Origin: a virus
Length of the DNA stretch: 64,000 bases
Direction: 5' to 3' (one strand)
IMG/VR virus record: IMGVR_UViG_3300047320_000132
Span: 1-64,000 of that record
Shown: piece by piece, positions 23,539 through 32,019 of the stretch
Layout: every line of letters begins with the position of its first letter
Numbering within the stretch: position 1 is the first letter of the stretch
The notes under the pieces: generated by a model
The model's database searches: none
What the model saw: only the letters and a program-made list of their open reading frames with translations
Told to the model about the DNA's origin: nothing
Made by a program: the position numbers and the translations under genes

Positions 23539-24062
23539 AAAAGCTCTTCAATGAGTCTGTTCTTTTTCTGCATGTTTTCTTTTGCAGGGATAACACGTAG
23601 ATTGGTATGAACATGGAGCCCTGAAACCGTTTTACCTCTAAGCGGAACTATATGATCAACGTGGTGAGGTATGCCTGTTTTTTCACTAAGTTCTATACTC
23701 AATGCGTAAATTTCTCGTATCTTTTCAATATCTGCCCAAGGAGGGGTTCTATCCTTTATAAACTGTTTACGTCTCTTAGAGTATTCTTTAAAGTAGGCTT
23801 TATTATCATGATAATAATCTCGCCCTTTCTTCAAAACCTTCTCTTTGTTTCTATTTGCGTACCGGATTGCCCACTCACACGCTTTTGTAGGATTAGCCGT
23901 ATGAAATTTATCATTCGCAATTTTTCCGCATTCAAGACAAGTTCCCTTAGCTACATATCTTTCAGAAACATGCCCATTTTTGCAAGGCTTACCTGTGTAA
24001 TATTTAGTAAGCCCTTCCTCTTTAGCTTTCTTCCGAGTTATCAGGCTCATCTTCACTATCAT
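23535..24062 (-). CDS. HNH endonuclease
   Basis: A 175-residue protein (ATG 24,062; an alternative ATG at 24,050 gives MSLITRKKAKEEG). It has a zinc-type CxxC pair pattern (GKPCKNGH, KGTCLECGK) followed by a basic helical linker and the HNH signature HHVDHIVPLRGKTVSGLHVH with NLRVIPAKEN. Such enzymes nick or cut DNA and often act as homing endonucleases. It overlaps the genes on both sides (41 and 4 bases), a neat insertion between two late genes. Likely a selfish element. Confidence 0.85.
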   Translation of the reverse strand: MIVKMSLITRKKAKEEGLTKYYTGKPCKNGHVSERYVAKGTCLECGKIANDKFHTANPTKACEWAIRYANRNKEKVLKKGRDYYHDNKAYFKEYSKRRKQFIKDRTPPWADIEKIREIYALSIELSEKTGIPHHVDHIVPLRGKTVSGLHVHTNLRVIPAKENMQKKNRLIEELL

Positions 24063-24747
24063 TTAGTTCCTGACTGACGTCTCTTACAGGTAAATTATTA
24101 AATTCAGAAATGTCAAATCCATCCAATGAAGTAAACCCGTCAAAATCGGGAATAACTTCTCTGATGGCAAGCTCAAGGTCTTTCTTAGCTGCACCTGAAT
24201 CAACTGTCCACAATTTAAGAAGTCTTGAAATATCGACACTTAATTTGACCCATTTTGTAGCTTCTTTGGATGCTTCTGCAACGTTACCGCTGAACATAGC
24301 CTCTTTACTTTTATACATGCAAGTAGTAAAGAGATCCACTAATCCATCCACTGGGGAAATTTGAATCTGTTTACCCATACGCCAAGCTATGAATTCAAGA
24401 CCCTGGCTTAGAGCCCAGAGTTTAAGGTTGGCTTCATTTTTATCACGAACATCTAGAAGCTCCATCTTACTTAATTTATCACATTCAGTTACATCGTAGA
24501 AAATAGCAGAATACATCCGAACTACTTCCACCGGAAGTTCTAGAATGTTGGAGATAGCTTCGAAATCATTGGTACATAGAAGGCTAGCTTCTACATACCC
24601 TTTTTTTAATTTCGATTCTTTAATAGGACACGCCTGTAAATAGGCGTCACGCTCAGGCCCTTCAACCCCCGAGAGAATTATATCTACAAGGGGGTCTACA
24701 TTCCGAACGTTGTTACGAATATGCAGCTCTCTCTGATTTGGTCTCAT
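24022..24747 (-). CDS. Unknown late protein
   Basis: A 241-residue protein, helical, with an acidic low-complexity tail (QELNDSEDEPDNSEES). It has Leu/Ile/Val heptad-like patterns and no recognised motif. It lies between a large structural gene and the HNH gene, whose start overlaps its end by 41 bases. A packaging or head-completion role is possible but not shown by the sequence. A terminase small subunit was considered because of an acidic, helical form, but no DNA-binding helix-turn-helix stands out. Confidence 0.5.
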   Translation of the reverse strand: MRPNQRELHIRNNVRNVDPLVDIILSGVEGPERDAYLQACPIKESKLKKGYVEASLLCTNDFEAISNILELPVEVVRMYSAIFYDVTECDKLSKMELLDVRDKNEANLKLWALSQGLEFIAWRMGKQIQISPVDGLVDLFTTCMYKSKEAMFSGNVAEASKEATKWVKLSVDISRLLKLWTVDSGAAKKDLELAIREVIPDFDGFTSLDGFDISEFNNLPVRDVSQELNDSEDEPDNSEES

Positions 24748-24756
24748 CGTTCATGG

Positions 24757-26712
24757 TTACTCTTTAACGGCTAATTGTTTTCCAGGACCTTCGGTGTCGA
24801 TAGAGTCAGCGGTAGCGGAGTATTCTTTAAGTTTCAGGTAATTATCACCTAGCAGACGATATACAGTCTTCAGGCCTGCAAGGAATGCATAAACCTGGTC
24901 TGCGTCGTTTGCTTCAGCAAGGCGACTAACGTGAACACGAGCCATGAACAAAGTACGGCCAAGTTTGTCAATGGCTTGTTCGATTTCCGGAAGATATTCT
25001 TCGATCAGCTCGAACATGTCAGGGGCTTGAAGCAATTCCGAGATAATGGTTGCTTCTGTTACCTGGGCGTCGTTAGTAGCCAGTGCATTCTGAATGTTAG
25101 GGATAAACTGACCATTAGGCTGATAAGCCCCGTTCATCGTAACTTCATCAGGATCAATACCAGTTTGATCCTCGTCACCATACTGAGGCATGTTACCGTC
25201 GTCTTGGGCATTCGTAAATCCAGCACGTTTAGTCATGTAAACCTTAACGAACTTGATTTCCTTAGCCTGCTTGACAAAGCTCGATGCCACTTCAGGATCG
25301 ATGCCTTCATCAACAACCAGACGTTTCATAACATTAGCTTCAGCGCCAGCACTCTTACCGTTAATAGCGAATTCAACACCATCGTAACCGATGTTCATTT
25401 CATCGCCGAGCCATTGAATGTCATGGATATGACGCTTACGACTTGCAGCATTAACGTTGACTTCCAGTTCGGAACTCAGATTCTTCTTAAGTTTGATAAC
25501 GATTGAGTTGAAAGGAATATAGATTTCCTTACGCTCGTACGTACCACAAACATTGATACTGCCTGGAACATTACGATAACCGAATAGAGTCAATGCGCCA
25601 TATCCAGAATCATATGATGAACCCTTTACTTCTACACCGTAGCTGCTCAGAGATACTCGGCTTACCGAAATCGGACCAAGGAATTCACCTGAATTTAGCA
25701 CGATGACAATTGTATCACCGCTCTCAACGTCTTTCAACATAAGGGGCGGATTGTAATCAAACATTGTTTTAAGAACGGTTCTACGATCAAGAGTTTCACC
25801 TACTGCGATAAAACCTTCATCCAGAGCGTAATCACCAGTTGTAAACAATGCCAGAGTCGAACGCGGTGCGTCGTAATCGCCACTCACACCTCTTGGGCGA
25901 GAGCCCAGAGTATACATTTTAGGAATGTATGCTTCACGAGACGTACCATTAGAAAGCATAATTTCAAAATCTCTATCTCCATCAAGATTTGTAACGTTAC
26001 GGAACGTACCTGAAGTATTGAAATTTTGCACTGCAACGGCAACACGCGCATAAGGCTGTTCGCCCGATACGTGATAACCGTCGTTCAGGATTGAGGAGAT
26101 CTGATCTTGGGTCATTGCCGGATTTGCATCCGTAACAACTGAAATAGGTACAGCATTAGTAACAGCGGCCAAGCTTTGCGGACGACTTTTCAGTACGTCG
26201 AAAATGGCCTTGAGTCCATACATTTCATCAAGGGAGTCATATACCGATTTTTCGGCAGCGATTTTCTCCATTGTTGCTTGTTTAAGATAGTCAGGCAATG
26301 CGGCCATGAACTCGGTCAGACGACTTGAGCTGGCGTAAACATGCTTGCCTGTACGCGGCGGATTAATCATGTCCGCAACGCTAGGATTACCAACGACAGT
26401 CTTAGGAATGTCAGTAGGCTTACCTTGGTCCATTTGGCTCGATGAGGTGACGAGCATGACCGTTTTCTTTGTCAGCGGGAAAAACCGCTTTTCCGAGTCA
26501 AAGAAGATAGAGTCGATAGGGTATACGTTATCGTTCTTTGAAACGACAGGGATGAAGAAGATTTCAGTACCGACTCTCAGTACGAAAACGCCGACCTGAA
26601 TACCAGTGTCATCTTGGAGTTCTTCAGAAACGTCCTTAAACGTGATAATGTAATTTCCTAGCTCCGGAACGGTTTGAAGCAGTTTTGCAAGAGCGATGTC
26701 GGAGAAATCCAT
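24757..26712 (-). CDS. Large virion structural protein, unknown role
   Basis: A 651-residue protein. N-terminal 120 residues are beta-rich (IQVGVFVLRVGTEIFFIPVV), then a linker with YLKQATMEKIAAEKS (two KxA patterns), a long beta-rich central domain with many short strands, and a helical, acidic C-terminal 130 residues. VKQAKE is another KxA match. It lies in the head/core region after the lytic enzyme, with its own late-type promoter 39 bases upstream. Probably a virion protein; identity not recognised. Confidence 0.6.
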   Translation of the reverse strand: MDFSDIALAKLLQTVPELGNYIITFKDVSEELQDDTGIQVGVFVLRVGTEIFFIPVVSKNDNVYPIDSIFFDSEKRFFPLTKKTVMLVTSSSQMDQGKPTDIPKTVVGNPSVADMINPPRTGKHVYASSSRLTEFMAALPDYLKQATMEKIAAEKSVYDSLDEMYGLKAIFDVLKSRPQSLAAVTNAVPISVVTDANPAMTQDQISSILNDGYHVSGEQPYARVAVAVQNFNTSGTFRNVTNLDGDRDFEIMLSNGTSREAYIPKMYTLGSRPRGVSGDYDAPRSTLALFTTGDYALDEGFIAVGETLDRRTVLKTMFDYNPPLMLKDVESGDTIVIVLNSGEFLGPISVSRVSLSSYGVEVKGSSYDSGYGALTLFGYRNVPGSINVCGTYERKEIYIPFNSIVIKLKKNLSSELEVNVNAASRKRHIHDIQWLGDEMNIGYDGVEFAINGKSAGAEANVMKRLVVDEGIDPEVASSFVKQAKEIKFVKVYMTKRAGFTNAQDDGNMPQYGDEDQTGIDPDEVTMNGAYQPNGQFIPNIQNALATNDAQVTEATIISELLQAPDMFELIEEYLPEIEQAIDKLGRTLFMARVHVSRLAEANDADQVYAFLAGLKTVYRLLGDNYLKLKEYSATADSIDTEGPGKQLAVKE

Positions 26713-26750
26713 TTATAACAGTCCTTTGAAATTGAGCTTAATTATGCACG

Positions 26751-26757
26751 TATTTTA
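26751..26757 (-). promoter_or_regulatory. TAAAATA late-type promoter
   Basis: TGCTAAAATACGTGC on -, 39 bases before the start of the 651-aa gene, in a 77-base gap. Confidence 0.55.
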
Positions 26758-26789
26758 GCAGAATAAGCCATATTTAGTCTACGCTGATT

Positions 26790-27572
26790 TTAGCACCCAG
26801 GCGGATGCTGATTGTCGCCAGAAGCTATTGTAATAGCACCTGTACTTGTTGATCCTGGATTTGATACCACAACGCCACCTGATCCATTAGCCTTATTAAA
26901 GGCATCACCATAATAAATACTGGCTACATAGGTAGATGTCAAACTCCCATTGCCTCTATCTGTAGTAGCAAGTCCGATATACGCCTGAAACGTTGCTTCC
27001 ATGCGACTATTATACGTGAACTGCCCGATACTGAATTGATTTCCTGACTGTTTCACCGCTTTATACTTGGATTCCAGAACGACCAGACCAGCAAGGATCT
27101 GGTTTGAAACTGTAGCTGAGCCGTTGAACTTTACAGAAAGGCTTTCGCCTGGATTCACACACAGCACGGATACAAGGTCAGGCCTTGCTGTTTCAATAAG
27201 GCACTTACCCGTTTTCTGGGATGCGCCCTTAACCTGGTTCCAACCCATCGTTTGAAGAAGACCCCATGCTCTAAGACCTTGATCGACATTGACGGATTGT
27301 TGGCTGATACCCCTACCGATAATAGTTTGAACTGCGCTAGAGTTCATATAGTCTCTAGCACCTGACGAATTGATAACACTCAAGGCTGGACCTTGAGCAT
27401 TAACGTTGAAGTGACTTTCGTATTGGATTTGAGCCAATATCAGTTTAACGATGTCGGTCTCTTTCCCCAGTGTGTTCGCAAAATATTGGCTAAGGAGTTG
27501 AGAGATCGTAGTAGAGCAAATCTGTTTAATAGAGTTGTCTACTACTGGACCTGTAACTGCACCACTTGCCAT
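26790..27572 (-). CDS. Lytic transglycosylase-like virion protein
   Basis: A 260-residue protein with a transglycosylase-like pattern: the glutamate in LILAQIQYESHFNVNAQG (residues 45-62) fits the catalytic Glu, followed by AWGLLQTMGWNQVKG, like the G-LMQ segment of soluble lytic transglycosylases. A C-terminal Ser/Gly-rich tail ends QHPPGC. No signal peptide, so it is likely carried in the virion to open peptidoglycan. Its ATG overlaps the stop of the RNAP gene (TAATG), so the two are translated together. Confidence 0.6.
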   Translation of the reverse strand: MASGAVTGPVVDNSIKQICSTTISQLLSQYFANTLGKETDIVKLILAQIQYESHFNVNAQGPALSVINSSGARDYMNSSAVQTIIGRGISQQSVNVDQGLRAWGLLQTMGWNQVKGASQKTGKCLIETARPDLVSVLCVNPGESLSVKFNGSATVSNQILAGLVVLESKYKAVKQSGNQFSIGQFTYNSRMEATFQAYIGLATTDRGNGSLTSTYVASIYYGDAFNKANGSGGVVVSNPGSTSTGAITIASGDNQHPPGC

Positions 27573-29398
27573 TAGTACTGTCCTCCTTCACCTTCGCCAA
27601 ATTCATTACCGATAATGTACGGAGTAATAGGCTCAGTGCTATGAAGATCAGACTCTGCACCAACTGCAGCGCTTTCACGAAGCGTATTCTTAAGACCGGA
27701 GAACGACAGTTTCGAAACCCAGTTATCGTCAAGCAATTTTGCAGTCTTAAGACCGGGAACGATAGGGATTACTTTCAGTCCGGTCGATGCTACTGGAACC
27801 TTTGTGACACCACGTTCACGCAATTCCTGGATGTGGTTACCGTCAAGCAGCGTACCTGCTGTAAGCTCATGCACGCCTTTGGCCAGAAGCTTACCTTCTG
27901 CGTTTTCGAGAGGCACGTCACCATGTGTATCAGAGAAATATTTACGAACCGTGTTTACATCAATCTTTTGACCGGGTAGGAAGCCAGTTTCACCTGGATC
28001 TACGACTTCAACGTGCTTGACCAGATTCTTTGCGATCATTTCAAAGTGACGAGGATCTAGATCTGAACCGTAAATACCACGAAGTTCATGACTCATATAA
28101 AGTCTTCCTGCTCCAAGGCCTTTAAGACCTACGAGCTTACGGGGATTGACAACGCCAGTAGAAAGCGAATCGCCTTTCAGAACCTTATCACCTACTGAAA
28201 CTTTTAGGTTTTGGATGCGCGGAACGAAATGGGACTGTTCATTAACAAATACCTGATGGTCACCAAGAGGAGTTTGCTTGATTAAAGAGACAGTTCCGTT
28301 AATACCCGAAATAGTAGCTTCGTCCTTGAAGTTTTCAGCCGGATTGCGCAGAAGATTAGAAGCCTGTTCATACGAATTGCCTTTACGAGCGCCTACCGAT
28401 GCTTTGTGCTTAGTTGCAAGCATAGACTGCGTAAGAACTTCTGACACAGATTGTGCTGCGATAACGCCGACGTTTTCGCCAATTTCAGCAGGTTTTCCAT
28501 TCCCCATAAGACCGTAGCATTTCTTGCAAACGCCTTGATGAGCTTCGCAGGTAAGAACACTACGAACCTTTATGCTCTTGGCTCCAGAGGCAACCTTTTC
28601 TTTGTAGTAAGCTTCGTCGATAAGCGTGTTAGTGCCAGCTTCATATCTACCGATAGCACCTTTTTTGTCGGATATCGGAAGAAGAATGCCATTGGTGGTT
28701 CCGCAATCATCAATAGTGATAACTTCGTGGAATACAGTTGGGGACAGTTCCTTAAATAGAGCGCCCGGTAGAGCCGTTGATAGTTGAGACAGAACCGTAG
28801 ATCCACGTCCCATGTACGACATCGCTATCAGTTCAGCTGGAGTCATACCTTGGGCAAAAGAATGCTTAATAACGAACGGTACTAGTTCGCCCTTCAAGTT
28901 AATCGACATAAGAGGCGTTGAAGTACCAGTTGCAAGCTGAGTAGGATTACCACGAGCACCCGTCTTGGCCATCTTTGCCGCAGTAGAGCCTCGTGACATA
29001 AGGTAGTCTATGTTCTGTTTTTCAATCTTCCCATTGTACTCTCCGGTTAGATTGCCAAGAGCTTCATTTTCTTCTTTTTTGGCTAGTTTCCTGGAGAAAA
29101 TCTGATCAACCTTTGTCTGAAATTCATCGATAATTGCCTGACGTTCATCAGATTCGTTGATGTAGTCAGTCAGAGGCGTGGTTGCACCAATCTCAGTAGC
29201 CTTGTTGAAGAACTTTTTACCAAGATCATTTATGGATTCGTGGGAATCAGGGCCGCCATGTTGCAATAGAAGATTCACAAGATCACTGATACCCCGTTTG
29301 TCAAGGGGTTTATATAGATCGAAGTGTTCTCTGGCTTCAGGCGTAGGCAACTCACTTTTCAGTTTGATAGCCCCAGGTGTAGTATATTTTTCAGTCAT
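27572..29398 (-). CDS. rpoC-like (C part): RNA polymerase beta' C-terminal part
   Basis: A 608-residue protein from ATG 29,398 (a TTG 12 bases earlier is possible). It matches the second half of bacterial beta': YTTPGAIKLKSELP (bacterial TTVGR... start), MAKTGARGNPTQLATGTST (bridge helix region), DDCGTTNG and TCEAHQGVCKKCYG (four Cys zinc site), GVIAAQSVSEVLTQSMLATK (trigger loop region) and a C-terminal LKNTLRESAAVGAESDLHST typical of the beta' end. It forms the active site with the middle piece encoded 8 kb away. The break lies just after the DFDGD barrel. A late-type promoter precedes it and the HNH gene abuts its 5' side. Confidence 0.9.
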   Translation of the reverse strand: MTEKYTTPGAIKLKSELPTPEAREHFDLYKPLDKRGISDLVNLLLQHGGPDSHESINDLGKKFFNKATEIGATTPLTDYINESDERQAIIDEFQTKVDQIFSRKLAKKEENEALGNLTGEYNGKIEKQNIDYLMSRGSTAAKMAKTGARGNPTQLATGTSTPLMSINLKGELVPFVIKHSFAQGMTPAELIAMSYMGRGSTVLSQLSTALPGALFKELSPTVFHEVITIDDCGTTNGILLPISDKKGAIGRYEAGTNTLIDEAYYKEKVASGAKSIKVRSVLTCEAHQGVCKKCYGLMGNGKPAEIGENVGVIAAQSVSEVLTQSMLATKHKASVGARKGNSYEQASNLLRNPAENFKDEATISGINGTVSLIKQTPLGDHQVFVNEQSHFVPRIQNLKVSVGDKVLKGDSLSTGVVNPRKLVGLKGLGAGRLYMSHELRGIYGSDLDPRHFEMIAKNLVKHVEVVDPGETGFLPGQKIDVNTVRKYFSDTHGDVPLENAEGKLLAKGVHELTAGTLLDGNHIQELRERGVTKVPVASTGLKVIPIVPGLKTAKLLDDNWVSKLSFSGLKNTLRESAAVGAESDLHSTEPITPYIIGNEFGEGEGGQY

Positions 29399-29421
29399 AG
29401 TGGTTGGCAAAAATTATTCCC

Positions 29422-29428
29422 TATTTTA
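29422..29428 (-). promoter_or_regulatory. TAAAATA late-type promoter for beta' C part
   Basis: ACTAAAATAGGGAA on -, 23 bases before the ATG at 29,398; overlaps the gap after the HNH gene. Confidence 0.55.
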
Positions 29429-29432
29429 GTGT

Positions 29433-29915
29433 TTACGGCATGTCAGGCCAGTATCTGTTGTTCTTGATAACGTTGACAGATTTAGACAATATAGTTAAGT
29501 TCTGTTCACAATGTAGGCCGCATACCAATTTTGACTGTAAGGGTACGATGTGATCTACTTGCCAAAATTCCCCAGACAGTTTAGACCACGTTTTTGCACG
29601 AAGGTAGTAATCCTCAACTACTTTGGTATTTATCCATTTGGGAGTTGCTTTTTTATGAACAGCTCGTCTTTTAGCGTTAGCTGCAGCAAATTTTTCAGGA
29701 TGCGCCTTTCTGTACTTTAAACTCTGAAGCCTATCTGAGAGAATTCTCAATTCTAAATTGTTAAGCCTGTATTTTTTGCTGTATGCCGCAGATTTATCTT
29801 TTCTAATTTCTTTCAAACAAATTTTGCAATAATACTCATAGCCGTCTTTTTGGGCTTTATTTTTGTTGAACGATTCAAAAGGCTTGCTTTCTTTGCATTT
29901 GGAACATATCTTCAT
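29433..29915 (-). CDS. HNH endonuclease at the beta' break
   Basis: A 160-residue protein. N-terminal zinc pairs (MKICSKCKESKPF; YYCKICLKE), a basic helical middle, and the HNH core FWQVDHIVPLQSKLVCGLHC with NLTILSKSVNVIKNNR. It lies 35 bases upstream of the beta' C-terminal gene, exactly at the boundary where the + strand block interrupts the polymerase genes. Homing endonucleases are known to split phage genes, so this one may mark how beta' was broken. It differs in sequence from the HNH gene at 23,535. Confidence 0.85.
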   Translation of the reverse strand: MKICSKCKESKPFESFNKNKAQKDGYEYYCKICLKEIRKDKSAAYSKKYRLNNLELRILSDRLQSLKYRKAHPEKFAAANAKRRAVHKKATPKWINTKVVEDYYLRAKTWSKLSGEFWQVDHIVPLQSKLVCGLHCEQNLTILSKSVNVIKNNRYWPDMP

Positions 29916-29937
29916 ACCTACATATTACACTGAATCT

Positions 29938-29946
29938 TGGTATAAG
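29938..29946 (+). promoter_or_regulatory. TGGTATAAG early-type promoter
   Basis: CTTGGTATAAGAGAAGTATGG, 43 bases before the first gene of the + block, divergent from the HNH gene. Confidence 0.7.
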
Positions 29947-29988
29947 AGAAGTATGGAAATAATATCCACCTCGTTTTAGGGAGTTATC

Positions 29989-30255
29989 ATGAATGGAGCT
30001 TGGCGTATCGAAATGATAGAAGTAGAACATGGTTGGGGTCCGAGACCGGATGGCTATATCTATTCTTTAAACAAGGAAGCACTTCAAGTCCACGTCAAAA
30101 GCCTGACGGATAAGAAGTGGAAAACCGTGACCATTGAAGCTGGTCCTGCGGAGTTTATCCCCATCTCGGCGGAACTTCACAAAGACCTGATGGAAACCGT
30201 GTGTATCACCACAGCTGTTGGCAAGAAAAAGGGCGATCTCACGATCGTAGGTTAA
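29989..30255 (+). CDS. Small unknown protein, paralogue 1
   Basis: An 88-residue protein after TAGGGAGTTATC. It begins MNGAWRIEMIEVEHGWGPRP and contains GYIYSLNKEALQVHVKSL. The next gene has a related start (RTQIEEYQPGFGW ... GCIYSTDQIKLKTEVERRL), so the two arose by duplication. Compact alpha/beta size; no function recognised. Confidence 0.65.
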   Translation: MNGAWRIEMIEVEHGWGPRPDGYIYSLNKEALQVHVKSLTDKKWKTVTIEAGPAEFIPISAELHKDLMETVCITTAVGKKKGDLTIVG

Positions 30256-30280
30256 TCGCAGCAAAACATAGGGGTGAGCT

Positions 30281-30622
30281 ATGTATGCGGTATATAGGAC
30301 TCAGATTGAAGAGTATCAACCTGGCTTTGGCTGGATCGACGATGGCTGTATTTACAGCACGGATCAGATCAAGTTGAAGACTGAAGTCGAACGTCGCCTT
30401 ACTTCCTGCTATCACAATCAGGAACGTGTCCGTGCAGGCACGTCTCAGATCGTAGTAGTTCACGAAACGTTTCTGCGTGACTTGAAAACCACGCCGGTTC
30501 TTTCGACCATGAAGGGAATGCACCCGGCTGACCTTGGCCCTCTCAAAGAGTATAAAGAGAAGGTAAAGCACGGCAAAGTTCCGGCTGCACAGTTTCAGCA
30601 TCTCAGCAATACCCGAGTATAA
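30281..30622 (+). CDS. Small unknown protein, paralogue 2
   Basis: A 113-residue protein after GGGGTGAGCT. It shares the pattern R-I-E-x-x-x-G-x-G-W-x-x-D-G-x-I-Y-S with the preceding gene, plus about 35 more C-terminal residues. Lies 25 bases downstream in the same operon and is followed by a terminator. Function unknown. Confidence 0.65.
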   Translation: MYAVYRTQIEEYQPGFGWIDDGCIYSTDQIKLKTEVERRLTSCYHNQERVRAGTSQIVVVHETFLRDLKTTPVLSTMKGMHPADLGPLKEYKEKVKHGKVPAAQFQHLSNTRV

Positions 30623-30626
30623 GAAG

Positions 30627-30664
30627 CAGGCTGTGAGACTAATAATCTCCAGCCTGTTTTTTTA
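30627..30664 (+). terminator. Rho-independent terminator
   Basis: CAGGCTG...CAGCCTG stem with inner GAGA/TCTC, then eight T. Confidence 0.85.
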
Positions 30665-30682
30665 AGTAAATTGAGAATCTGT

Positions 30683-30691
30683 TGGTATAAC
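30683..30691 (+). promoter_or_regulatory. TGGTATAAC early-type promoter
   Basis: GTTGGTATAACGTATGTAAAG, 76 bases upstream of the next gene. Confidence 0.6.
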
Positions 30692-30766
30692 GTATGTAAA
30701 GCCCATTTACCTTTCTTTTACTTTTTTAGGTTAATGGAATTTCATTTTCTGTAATTGGATTATAGT

Positions 30767-31951
30767 ATGGCTTTTAGAAAACCTGCACCAACGCATAAAG
30801 ATGCACCTGAAATTGCTAAAGCCGTTCTTCCGGCTCCTGTAAATCCGCTAGCTGCAAATGTTAATCATTGGGTCCCCGTTCCTAAATTTCAAGCGGACTA
30901 TGAAAAACTTTGCAATGATATGCATTCGGAGATCAATAAGACTTTTAAAGAATCTGGATTTTCTTTTTACCTCAGACCTTTGTATAGATTTACAGATAAT
31001 CCGTCTGGTGTCAGCTACGTAGAAACTATTACATTTTCACTTGAAGTTTCTTATTATAGTTATGGAAAACAGCAAACTATAGAATTCATGAGTTTGATTA
31101 TCGACCATTTTAAGCTTGATACACTTACGGCTAGAATGAGTCATAACAACAACAGGATTGAATTTATGTTCAAAGGGACTAAAGTTGTACTTCATAATTT
31201 TGGCCCTGAATTCCGTGAACTGGGTTGCTACCCTGAAAACTATATCATTTCAATGCTCAACGGGTTTGAGGGCGAATTCCTTAAAGTGGTTCAGCATTTT
31301 ATTAGAAAGTTTGGTTTTGATGTTGACTACATGGGCCGTACTGAATTCATCCTTAAAGATGAAGACGAGGAATACAAGCGTTACCTCGTAAACACTAGTA
31401 ATATGGAAACTATCACTAAGCTTCTTGGCGCTTCAACTAAGAACTACGGAAGCTACGGATACTTCAGGTCTAGAATGGAGATAGCTCAATGGTTTATGGG
31501 TTCGAAATATATCAGTAAGTCTTCGTTTGATATTGATGAAGACAACAATTACGTCGGCCCTGCAGATTACTACGGATCTAGGCTGTTCAAGGAACTCGTC
31601 GAAATCATTCGGACGAAATATGCTGACCATAGACATACTCCCGAGAGTCTGCCTGAAACCATCCGTAAGTATCAAATGAAGCTTTGGCAGGAACGGAATC
31701 CGAATACGCATAAGGCAATGATCTCCGACTCCACAAACTTCAAAGAACTAAAAATGATCCGGGCCAAATACAACGACGATCTTATTACTGAAGTTACCGG
31801 CGTTACGGAACCGGAAGCAGTAGGTATCGTTAAGAAGGCATTTGAGAAACACATTTCTCAGAAAGAAGATTTCGCTTTCTTTGTTATGAGTTCTTCGGAT
31901 GAAACGATTCGTGAAAAACTGACTTCGTATCGTCAGAGCTTTGTAGCTTAA
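30767..31951 (+). CDS. Unknown 394-residue protein
   Basis: A 394-residue protein from ATG 30,767 (a TTG 12 bases upstream is weaker). It is rich in aromatic residues and mixed alpha/beta, with stretches such as VSYVETITFSLEVSYYSYGK and GYFRSRMEIAQWFMGSKYIS. No nucleotide-binding or catalytic motif was recognised; nucleotidyltransferase-like folds were considered without support. The start lacks a good ribosome site, and the leader is AT-rich. Own promoter and a downstream terminator make it a single-gene unit upstream of the repair-type cluster. Confidence 0.65.
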   Translation: MAFRKPAPTHKDAPEIAKAVLPAPVNPLAANVNHWVPVPKFQADYEKLCNDMHSEINKTFKESGFSFYLRPLYRFTDNPSGVSYVETITFSLEVSYYSYGKQQTIEFMSLIIDHFKLDTLTARMSHNNNRIEFMFKGTKVVLHNFGPEFRELGCYPENYIISMLNGFEGEFLKVVQHFIRKFGFDVDYMGRTEFILKDEDEEYKRYLVNTSNMETITKLLGASTKNYGSYGYFRSRMEIAQWFMGSKYISKSSFDIDEDNNYVGPADYYGSRLFKELVEIIRTKYADHRHTPESLPETIRKYQMKLWQERNPNTHKAMISDSTNFKELKMIRAKYNDDLITEVTGVTEPEAVGIVKKAFEKHISQKEDFAFFVMSSSDETIREKLTSYRQSFVA

Positions 31952-31955
31952 GTTT

Positions 31956-31962
31956 TAAAATA
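31956..31962 (+). promoter_or_regulatory. TAAAATA late-type motif on +
   Basis: GTTTTAAAATAGTC, 58 bases before the LigD-phosphoesterase-like gene. One of only two TAAAATA motifs noted just upstream of + genes; it would give late timing to the cluster containing tagged proteins. Could be chance, since it is beside a terminator. Confidence 0.35.
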
Positions 31963-31965
31963 GTC

Positions 31966-31997
31966 TAGACGTGGTATAATGCGTCTAGGCTTTTTTT
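31966..31997 (+). terminator. Terminator with promoter in its loop
   Basis: TAGACG (31,966-31,971) pairs with CGTCTA (31,982-31,987), followed by seven T; the loop is TGGTATAATG, a perfect early-type promoter element. Confidence 0.7.
31972..31980 (+). promoter_or_regulatory. TGGTATAAT promoter inside terminator loop
   Basis: An extended -10-like TGGTATAAT that also fits the bacterial sigma-70 extended -10 consensus. It lies in the loop of the terminator, 39 bases before the next ATG. Confidence 0.55.
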
Positions 31998-32019
31998 AGC
32001 TTTTCAAAGGCACTTTAGA

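Noticed and set aside
24022-24747. Terminase small subunit
   Set aside because: Only helical content and an acidic tail suggest it; no DNA-binding motif and no neighbouring large subunit in the window.
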